In this document: piece after piece, positions 55,029 to 64,000 of the stretch
Position numbering within the stretch: position 1 is the first letter of the stretch
Layout: the number at the start of each line of letters is the position of its first letter
NCBI GenBank assembly: GCA_945643635.1
Contig: CALZFC010000029.1
Coordinates: 1,558,001 to 1,622,000 of the forward strand
DNA: 64,000 nt
Direction: 5' to 3'
DNA from: Allodiplogaster sudhausi
Lineage: Eukaryota; Nematoda; Chromadorea; Rhabditida; Diplogasteridae
Program-made: the position numbers and the translations under genes
The notes under the pieces: generated by a model
Told to the model about the DNA's origin: nothing
Seen by the model: only the letters and a program-made list of their open reading frames with translations
Database searches by the model: none

Positions 55029-58000
55029 TTGATACTAGAAATTTGGAATGCGATTCAAAAAAAGAAGAAAATACGGCCAGCGCAACTCGTTCTGCTCATC
55101 TTCTTTGCACTGGCTTGCTATCTTATAGCACTATCGCGCTCTCCGATCACTGGCTATGTGTCTTTTATGGAAAGACTTCAGGTTTATTTTTCATCTCTTA
55201 ATCTTATTTTACTATGGTGCAGAAGATATGTATGTAAAATTTTTTTATTAATTTTCAGAAGTTTTCTTTTTTTAACGGTCTTATTTAAACTTTTTCAATA
55301 CAAAAATAAATTTCGTTTGTCATAGTGCATAAGCTAAGTATGTTTAAATAGGAATAACATTAATCTGGAATAGAATTGCATATATATATGTACTTATGTT
55401 CATAGGGAACAGAGCTTAGAACTGCATGGTAAAAGAAGAGATCTCTAATGGCGTGTGTTAGTAAATGTGGTTAGCTAATGTTTGCTAATATAGAAGTGAA
55501 CAACATTCTCACAAAATTTGTTAATTTGTTTTAACAAATACCGGCCACGACCACGGATATTGAGAAAGAAAAGCCGTTGCAGGTCATTTCCAAGGCGTTT
55601 TATGTCTTCCATAACAAGCACATGCTTACATTCACTCTATTCATATGCATGTATCGTAGAAACACTTTGAGATATAATTTATATAAATACATATATGTAT
55701 ATATTTTGTTTAATCTAAAACGTATTAATTACATTACTATCATGAATCGAGAAACTAACTGACATAACGAACGCGAGAGGCACTTCTATTCTGATCATTC
55801 TCAGCGCTCCTCCGCGTTGCTTCCGTCCTCATGGAACGCGTCAGCGCGAGGAGTGCGCCTTCCGTTCCGCAACAAGGAGACGGTATAAAATTAAATTTTG
55901 TCTTCGATGCTTTTTCTTGTTTTGGGATCTTCTCTATACACACTCGCGTTGATCATTCTGAGACGTTACAACATTTTCGTCTAAATACTGTCCCGCCCAG
56001 GATCTTGGTACCAAGGAGGGATCGGATGCACCGGAGGGATCCAAATGCATCCTCGTTAATAATTATTGTTCAAGGTAAAATAAAAATATTTTAAATGGTA
56101 CATTAGGTTGCTTATAGAGAGCGGATGCTACTGCTAAAAAATCGTTTGATAAGAAGTTATCAGTTTTTGGTTATAAGAAATTTCATTTTTAATATTTTTT
56201 CAAATAAATATACCATTATTTTGTCTCTACCCACATCCCCAAATAATAAAATGGGAATCGATAAAGCAGACCTTATCATACATGTTTATTAGCTGAGCAG
56301 ATTCGCTTAATGATTCTAAATCTAATTATGACGCGATTTGCGAGAGAATCAAAATGAATCAAAGAGGCCGCGGACATAGCCAAAATCGACCAGCTTGGAT
56401 TTTGTTTAAACGTTCCTTATAGGTACTTTCTGATACGAGGAATCGATTGGAAGTGGTCTAAAGATCGGAAAATAACGATTTCGTTAGATATGAAGGCTTC
56501 AAATATGGGGCTAGCCGCGCAGGGGGGCGAGTTGGATGCACGTCTGAGGTCATTGCGACGAACTCTGTTGAGATATAGAAATGAAAATTTGCATTATAAT
56601 AGCCAAGAAATTGCTCTAAACTATGGCAGAAGAAAAACCTGAAAATGTTCAACTTTCCATCTTTTATACTCCTTTAAGTTTGAAGGAGCTCAAACAAAGT
56701 ATTTCTCATTTTACCCCAACCAAACCTATATATCTATATAGAGCGTGAAAAGAGCTTTCGAATGCACTATTGGGTTTGGGAAACTTAGGGTGCGCTGAAG
56801 TTTCATAATCGTTTATCCCGGCGCGCCAGTAGAAATCAGTACTTCATAATCATTTTCGCACGTCCAAACAGACATCAAAAGAAAGAGCGTAAAAATTTGC
56901 TACAAGGTGAACCCCTTCCAATGACATTTCAAGTTTACAATATTTTGTTATAAGCTTTAAAATTAGGGCCGTAATGCTAGTTACATTGCACCCAATAATC
57001 CATTTTCTTAGTTTATTCGAATTAGGATATTCCAATTATTTTTTAAGCGCCTATCCTTGAAGAATTATTAAAAGCAGATGCCATATTCTTTTGATCTATA
57101 ACAAAACATCGTAGATTCGGAATTTTATTAAAGGTGGTTCAGCTTGTCGCAAATTCAACGCTCTTTCTTGTGGTGGATGTTTCGGCATACGAAAATAGTT
57201 CTGAAGTATTTCTTCAATGGCGCGGACCCGCTGATTTGCACTGCCGCAAGGTGATAATCGACTAGGAAACATCAGCGCATCCTAAGTTTCCAAAACCTAA
57301 TAGTCCATTCGAAAGCTCTTTTCATGCTCTATACATCTATATAGGTTTGGTTCTGGTAAAATGAGAAACAAGTTCTCTGAGCTCCCCCAAACATTTCATT
57401 CTATTAAACAATCAACGTTGGACATTTTCAGATTTTTCTTTTTTCGTTGTTTAGAGTAATATCTTGGCTATTATGGTGAAAATTTTCATTGGTATATCTA
57501 AACAAAGTGCGTCGCAATGACCCCAGACGTGCATCCAACTCGCCTACTATCGCGGGGAGCCTAATAATTCAAGCCCTCATAGCAAATGAACTAGGCATTT
57601 TCTAACTCCCAGACCAGTTCCAATCGATTTCTCGTATCAGAAAGTACCGATAACGAACATTTGAACAAAATCCAAGTAGGTCGATTTTGGCTATGTCCGC
57701 GGCCTTTTTGATTCTCTCGCAAATCGCGTCTTATGTAATCAGTTTTCAAAATAAAGTGCCGGTTAACAATATATTTTTGATTGTGTGTACTTTGCTAGTC
57801 TTTCTTCAGGATTCCCTATTGTCTTGGTCTTTGTCAAAATTTTGGCCCAGTATGATGCGTCCAAATCTAGGTTGCTGCAGTAGCCCCAGTTTGAGGTGGC
57901 GAAATAGCACAGGCAGAGAAAAAAGGGTTAGGCCCCGCCCCCTCGGCCTGAGAAGCCTCCCTGTTTTTTTTTTGAAAATTGATTACATAATTAGATTCAG

Positions 58001-61000
58001 AATCGTTAGGCGAATCTTCTCAGCTAATGAAAATGCGTGATCAGGTCTCATTTATCGATTTCCGTTATCAGTCATTCAATCTCAAATTTTACTACGTGGG
58101 GTTGTGGGTAGAGACAAAATAATAATACAGGAGAAATTTCATTGAAAAATATAAGAAATGAATATTTTTAAAAGCAAAAACTGATAACTTCTTATCAAAT
58201 GAATAGAAATTATCGATTTCTTATCAGTAGCATCCGTTCTTCTGTAGACAAGGAAAAATATCGCGCCCAGAACACCGAGGAACAATTCGTAAAATTCGTG
58301 CGAGTACATGCATAGATGTTAGAATATATTAGTTCGAAGAATGTAATGAATAATTTTTTCTGTGTGTGTAGAGCTTTGTGGTACAACCACAGAGTAGTGA
58401 GAGGGATGTTCCGGGTTCAAATCTCAATGTTTCGAAGAGTCCAACGACTACAGGTCAACGATCTCGAAGAAGGGATCGTAGAGATGGACGGAAAGACACT
58501 TCTTCACGGCAAGAACACAACCGTTCAGGCACGTACTATACTTAATCGCTACTTCCAATCAGAGCTGGTTGCGCCTTAGCTGGGCCTCTATGTATATTCA
58601 TGACAATCCCTTTATTGCCTGGAAAGAGCGAGAATGGCTTTCCTGCTCTCTTCTGCTTCCACAGCTTCTGCGGATCATCCTTTTATTTTTCCATCTCTGA
58701 AATTTTATCCCTAAGAATTTTATAGTTGAAATAGGGCAGTAAGGCTATGAAATATTCACCAGGCCAGCCCAAAATTTTTGGGCCATTTTGGACATTGGAC
58801 AACTGCTTACAATGCACAGTGGAACACGCTGTTAAATTTCAGCGCCCCGGGACAATTGTAATCAGTTAGAATGCGTTCGTTATCTATACTTGGCTTTACA
58901 ACATGAAACGAGCACCGATAGTGCATGCAATCAGGGATTATGCAGTCTTTTCGCGTCAGGGAACAATTCTCTCATATAACACATTACATGCTATAAGTTT
59001 ATTTATTTACGAAACGCTGTAAATTAAACTTGGAAAGGGGTTCAGATTCGAAAGATTCCGATGCTCGCAAACGAGGAGAAAGACTTTATTCTCTTCGCTA
59101 CACCGACAGGGAAAAGAGCAATGTTGAAGTTAGCCTTTTTAGAGCAAATACAAGAATATACAAGAAATTGGCAAATGGAAATACTCTCTTCTAGATTCCC
59201 CGTTGATTCTGCTGGCTCTCTTAACATCCCGAGTGATATTGATCGCTTTCTCAAACTCTGGGAGGTCGCGCATTTCATCGATTGTTTATACATTGAGTGT
59301 GTGGAGGTTTTTTATATGCATAATATATTAAATAATACTATACTATTTCATATTTTTAAGCTTCATGGTATTTTATCAAAAATTACTTTAAAATACATAA
59401 TGGAACCAAACAATTACTTTTCTGAAGCATGCACCGGGAGTATTCGCCACGAAAGATTGCATTAGAAGACATCAGTTTTCTCGCCGGTCTACGTGACTTT
59501 CTACACAATCGATTCGGCATAAGACCCTCCCTCTGCGGAGGCACACTTTTGGGTTCGTCGCCTGACAATAAAAAAACACTTGAGATAAAAAGGGCAATAT
59601 TCATTCACTCATGATAAAATCAGCGAAATGTTGTGCCTATAAGCATCAACTGGATAGATATTGTGAGCTTCTGAAGCAGATTCACTTCCTTGATTCTATT
59701 CGCTGGGAGGGGTGACAAGGTGACAATCCCTGGGAGAATTAATTTCCAGAATGGCTCTCGAGATACATAGACCCCAAGGCTACGGGGCCCTGTATTCCCC
59801 AAGCATTGCAGGCTGGTATCGCGAGTGTTCGATCATCCCCCACACGACCGACTTCGACTTTGCCGCGTTCTCCGAAGAGTACACTCGCGAGCTCGTGCCG
59901 GAGACGGACAACTCCAACGAGTTCCGCGTTCTTCGCATGCTTGGCCAGGTCCTCCGCTCCTTTTCCGCCTTTGAACCACCGACTCCATTTTAGAGCCCAG
60001 ATATTTATCGTTTTTACAACAGTACCCCGACAAATGTAGATATGTATGTACATATGTACAGTTCCGCTCAACGGCGAGGGGTCAATGCTGCGTCGGCCAT
60101 AGCGAACTCGGCTAAATGAGCCAAGTGGAATATATCGCCGTAGAAAGCGTTTTCAGGAAAATCACATATCAATATGAGATCCTTGAATTTGTCTTCACTA
60201 ATCACGCTAAACAATTCTTGAAAAATGCAGCAAATCATTTGGGTTTCTAACCTGCGACACGCGAAATACCGTACGAGAACGCAACAATTATGTCACCATA
60301 CGTCATGAAAATGCTAATTTCACAAATTTCAAGATTTTTCTAAACGGGATTAGTGAAGAAAAATTCAGTGATCTCAAATTGATATGTGATTTGCCTGAAA
60401 GCGAGATATTCGACTTGGCCCATTTGGCCGTGTCCGCAATAGCTTACGCAGCATTGACCCCTCGCCGTTGAGCGGTATTGTATAAACATACATACGTGTA
60501 GACCAGAAGAACTTTACGCACCACTGATTCGCCTCTCGAAGGCACGAAGTTGCCGCTCACTGTCGAAACTCGTTTCCTTCAGCTCTGTGGGGGACGAAGA
60601 GAAATGCTGTTGAAAAGAAGAGAAAATGGGGTATAGAAATATTTTGAGGTATAGTCATAAAGCCGGACACGTCCATTCAGCAAAGTAGTTACTGACTTTT
60701 CCTTATACTTGTTTTAGCCAGCCGCTTCCTTCGAGCTGACGTTTGTGCCGCTCCCGAGTGGGCCATCGATTGATCTCTTCTTTATCTATCGAACGAACAA
60801 CTCTTCGTATACGCCAGGCATCGATGGGCTCAACAAGATTCGCTGGGAGTATCCGTGGTCAGCGAGTGCAGGAGGAGTCTTTCCGCATCTGGAGCAATCC
60901 ATTCCATTGCGCACTGCTTGAAAACCCTTTCTTGTTTTTTTTTGTACACTAAAATATTTAGTTTTCTGTCAAGCACATTTTGCTACGTTTAGGCGAATTG

Positions 61001-61588
61001 AGCGTTTATGCACTGGGGAACTTCTTGGCCATCTCTTCATCGTTCCTTGCGAAGTGGAACTCATCCTGGAGGTTATCCACGTTCGGCATTCATCTTGAAG
61101 TGTTTATCAAACTTTTCAGACACATGTATGTATGCACATACATTTTTGGTAAAACGAGGCAACAAATCTCAAGCTGCCTCAGGCCATGGAGAAAGCCAGC
61201 GAGGCATAAGAGTCAGAGAAGACATAGCACGCTCTTTAGATTAAGTGGTTGTTCGCTTTCTCTCTTTCTCTTTCTCACTCAGTCTTGCGAAGTTTATTTT
61301 TTGGCGATAGTCTTACTCTTTGAAAAACTCAACTGCAATCCATTTGAATTTTCCAGTTCATTGTAGTCTATAAATCATTTGCTCTATTGCCCTGGCGTTT
61401 CAGGGAAAAGGCACGAATTGTGAGTTCTTGGCTCCTCTAAGACTCAGTACGGTCCGAAGTGGCGCGAGGATTGGCCGGAATCTCGCTGGAACTGGAGCAG
61501 TTCGAGCCAGAACAATCGAGTTGTCGGTGCCTTTGCGCCGGACGATTTGAAGGAGATGCGTTTTGGCGTTGGAGTAATACATAAATAA
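55029..61588 (+). CDS. Fukutin/LicD-like transferase, type II membrane protein
   Basis: Exons: about 55029-55180 (cytoplasmic KKKKIRPAQ, then membrane anchor LVLLIFFALACYLIAL), possibly about 55536-55588, 55805-55882, 56001-56074, 58438-58528, 59046-59296, 59428-59552, 59812-59948, 60718-60857, 60993-61071 and 61442-61588 (TAA). From 55805 on, all phases agree. About 440 residues. LicD/fukutin-family motifs: RPSLCGGTLLGWYRECSIIP, then HTTDFDFAAFSEEY (the DxD-like acidic motif), LCTGELLGHLFIVPCEVELI, and YGPKWREDWPESRW near the C-terminus. Family members in the Golgi transfer phospho-sugar or phosphocholine groups to glycans, as fukutin does with ribitol-phosphate on dystroglycan. The intron after 58528 fits only as GC-AG. 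An AATAAA (61584-61589) overlaps the stop. The initiator ATG was not found. Introns contain a 1.4-kb palindrome and a TIR element. Confidence 0.87.
56331..57729. repeat. Long palindrome inside a LicD-like intron
   Basis: Starts ACGCGATTTGCGAGAGAATC and ends with its reverse complement, the same ends as the 47435-49148 palindrome. Inverted halves of about 700 bp; paired words include GGCCGCGGACATAGCCAAAA and AACCAAACCTATATA. The centre is ATTCGAATTAGGATATTCC (57014-57032). It lies wholly in the intron between exons ending at 56074 and starting at 58438. Confidence 0.9.
60059..60478. mobile_element. TIR element inside a LicD-like intron
   Basis: About 420 bp with inverted ends: AGTTCCGCTCAACGGCGAGG at the left, CCTCGCCGTTGAGCGGTATT at the right, then GGTCAATGCTGCGT and its complement. 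The inner sequence is also partly symmetric (CACATATCAATATGAGAT / ATTGATATGTG). No coding region. Confidence 0.8.
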
Positions 61589-62685
61589 AATTATCGACTT
61601 TCTTATGATAAAGCAACGCATACAATTCTTATTGCTCGCTTGCGGTAAATCGTATATACACGTGAAAAGAGGACCGAATTTCAGTGCGTGTTTAAAACTG
61701 GGCGAAAGTCGAAAGTAGAAGCATTAACGAAATTCAAATGTGATACGATTACTGTCACAACTGATGCACTAAAATGCGATTAGCTATGAATACACAGGAG
61801 CTACATTGCAGAACCGTTGCATATATGTATGTAGATATTTTTCTTAAAAAGAACAAAATGGAAACAAAAAATCAATTCCTGCTCTGGCATCTGGGTAAAA
61901 CAATTTTCAATGACAGAGTTACTAGTAAAAACACATCGTTGAATTAGACATAAGCATCAAATAGCGTAGCAAAAATTGATTTTAAAGGTGTAATCTGCAA
62001 AAAAATGTTTTTCTGGTATCTTCCAAGAGCGTGAAAACGTGGGATTTTAGCAATTTTTTTTACTAAATATTACTGGATGAAGTCAATTTGTAAACGTTGA
62101 GTATTTATAAATTAATTTTTTTAAAGAATTGTTTTCTTCTTTTTTTTGCTGCTTGATGCCGAACTTTGCTAATGTTCTGGAAGAGGCTTCTGAGCGCGTT
62201 TCTTTTCTTCTTTGACTTCGCCACCGATTTTGTCGACTTGGAATTTGGATCTGCAAAAGAAATATTTTATTAAAAATACATCTTTAATCAAAATAAATTT
62301 ACAAAAATTCTTAATTACATTATTATTCAACATGTAATTTTGATAAATTATACAGTATCTATTCGTCGGAATGAAATCTGTCAAAGAGCTTTTGTTCCTC
62401 AGTAAGTTCTTTTATATTGAAGATTCAACTTTTTCATTGAAGCAGAAATATTCTTGGAAAAATAAACAATTATCGGGGGGAGGGAGCGAAGATTCACTTT
62501 TCTTCGACGACATTTCCGATTGATTGGAGAGAAGAGGAAGAGGCGAACGGCACAACGAATGACAGAGAAAACCTTCAGAAATATCGTTTGCTGGACAAGA
62601 AGATTATTAGTGTTCCTAATTATCATATTGTTGCAAAGAAAATAATAGAGCTTGAAAGGGCAAAGGCAACCATTGCCCTTACAAT
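61589..62685. other. Non-coding DNA, no gene seen
   Basis: AT-rich. Short frames near 62169-62384 (minus) lack domain character. Nothing else recognised. Confidence 0.4.
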
Positions 62686-63275
62686 AATTTCGCATAATTA
62701 TCACTTAATCTCGCACGGAATAATTAGTAACGATTTATCTTTCCAAATGCATATCGCTTCTATAACTAAAAGGGCAAATAACATAGATCACGTAATGTTC
62801 ATTTTCTTTCAAGGCTCTTTACTATATATGTCAGGCCATTGCTCGAATTTTGTATGGAGGTCTGGTCCCCCCAGCAGACTTGCTTAATCAAGTAAATTGA
62901 GAATGTCCAGCGACGTTTTACTAGGCTTATATTTAAACGATGTAATATCACTGCACCCTATTCAGGTCGATTAGAATACCTTAGCTTAGAGCGTCTATCC
63001 ACTCGAAGAACGATTAATGATCTCATGATTGCCATTAAGATCTTTAGAGGTACCTATGGTGTAGCCCCATCTGATGTCATCCGTTCCTTATGTCATCCCG
63101 AATCTCTAGAGGTCATCGTCACAAACTTAAAAAGCATAGATTCCGTTCCACAATTTTTAAGAACTTTTTTGCAAATAGGATTGTTAACTTATGGAACACC
63201 CTGCCCGATTGCATATTTGAAATGTCACTTCCGATGGCCCGCAATCACATTAAGAACTTCTTAGCAAATATATAA
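62686..63275 (+). mobile_element. LINE 3' fragment (end of reverse transcriptase ORF)
   Basis: Plus-strand protein traces: LSFQMHIASITKRANN aligns with the thumb region of the 26.4-kb LINE (LTFSKHCNTIASKALSKA). The typical C-terminal end follows: RPLLEFCMEVWSP, VQRRFTRLIFKRCN, LEYLSLERLSTRRTINDL, IFRGTYG and finally NRIVNLWNTLP. Frame shifts and at least one stop (after 62884) occur. Truncated at the 5' side. Confidence 0.75.
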
Positions 63276-63435
63276 GAATTTTGCCCTCAGATCTATACTC
63301 CATCACCCCCCCCCCAAATTGGCAGCCCACGTTGCTAGCCTCTTATTGTCTGATTGTGCTCTATTTTCTCTCGTTTTATGCTTATGCTCACTCTATCCTT
63401 CTCAATGCAATGCAAGCCAGATAAACACATATATA

Positions 63436-63699
63436 TAATTCTACAGTGGCGCTAGAGGACCATTTTGAATTCGCGCATTCATAAATTTCCTGTCGCTCGG
63501 TCGAGAGAGCATGTGAAATAGTAGGGCGGCCATGATCTACCGTAGCTAATTCTCTACCCGCCAATTTTCACGTTACTATTGCTCACAATGAAATGGAAGA
63601 AAATCGCTCACACTTTCTGTATATATGTTTTACGCCAAGATGAACTTATCCACATGGAACAAAACATAGGTTAATTATTCCACGGATAACTCCTTTAAA
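63436..63699. mobile_element. Inverted partial copy of the TTTAAAGGAG TIR element
   Basis: Ends CGGATAACTCCTTTAAA and contains GCTCGGTCGAGAGAGCATGT and CTCTACCCGCCAATTTTCAC, the reverse complement of the 17039-17324 element's interior. Its outer left end has lost the terminal repeat. Confidence 0.7.
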
Positions 63700-64000
63700 G
63701 GGAACATCGCTAGACCCAACGATTTCTTCTCAACTATGTAGCTGCACATACAGTTATGTATCAGTCATTTCTGAATATTTTTGAAAACGATCGTTCAAAG
63801 TACGTGAGGGGTAGAGAATACATGGTAATCCCACTATTAAAATGTAAATTTTCTCAGGGCAGTGGAATTTTTGTGACTACGGGACACTTGCAACCGAACT
63901 TTCTAGCTCAACCTGACCGAACGAAGCGAAAAACAAAACATAATTTATTCACCTGAGAAATCCTTTAATACAAAGTGGAAATGATAAGGAAGAGAGAGAG
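63700..64000. other. Window end, no gene seen
   Basis: Nothing supportable. Confidence 0.4.

Noticed and set aside
59751..59993. Separate small gene starting at ATG 59751
   Set aside because: The frame continues into the GWYREC exon of the LicD-like gene; the acceptor at 59811 restores the family motif GGTLLGWYREC, so the upstream part is intron.

Overview
This is eukaryotic, almost certainly nematode, DNA. The evidence is two cuticle collagen genes with the nematode N-terminal layout, genes cut into many short exons by AT-rich introns, AATAAA signals, a fukutin/LicD-like gene and a divergent PP1-like phosphatase of nematode style, and a BEL/Pao retroelement with a phlebovirus-like envelope gene, a known nematode combination. 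I cannot name the species. All gene models below were built by eye from splice sites, reading phase and protein similarity.

Layout. 0.8-2.1 kb: cuticle collagen gene (+). 3.9-5.8 kb: a second, convergent collagen gene (-). 7.2-9.3 kb: a multi-membrane-span gene (-) with a 602-bp inverted-repeat element filling one intron, followed at 11.3-12.3 kb by two decayed partial copies. 13.3-16.3 kb: PPP-family serine/threonine phosphatase (-), 13 exons. 18.7-19.9 kb: small secreted Cys-rich protein (+). 20.1-22.7 kb: D-amino-acid/D-aspartate oxidase (+), with long CT tracts in several introns. 22.9-29.3 kb: duplicated and decayed material: a truncated gene copy, a TIR element, a pseudogene interrupted by a LINE fragment, and another TIR fragment. 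29.6-38.4 kb: an 8.85-kb BEL/Pao element on the minus strand with 347-bp LTRs differing at one visible base, gag, pol in several pieces, and a long envelope ORF. 39.2-42.4 kb: two genes I cannot name, the better-preserved copies of the damaged ones at 23-26 kb. 42.8-43.7 kb: foldback repeat. 44.4-45.5 kb: partial kelch-repeat gene (+). 46-53 kb: TIR elements, CT satellites and a family of long, near-perfect palindromes. 55.0-61.6 kb: fukutin/LicD-like transferase gene (+), with a 1.4-kb palindrome in one intron and a TIR element in another. 61.6-64 kb: LINE 3' fragment and a TIR element.

The host genes (collagens, phosphatase, oxidase, LicD transferase, kelch) do not form a pathway or operon. 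They are ordinary genes in a repeat-rich accessory region. The main unusual signals are the palindrome family that shares one central core, an inverted-repeat element coinciding with an intron, three inferred GC-AG introns, and a very young retroelement whose gag-pol frame carries two in-frame UGA codons and two apparent frame changes.
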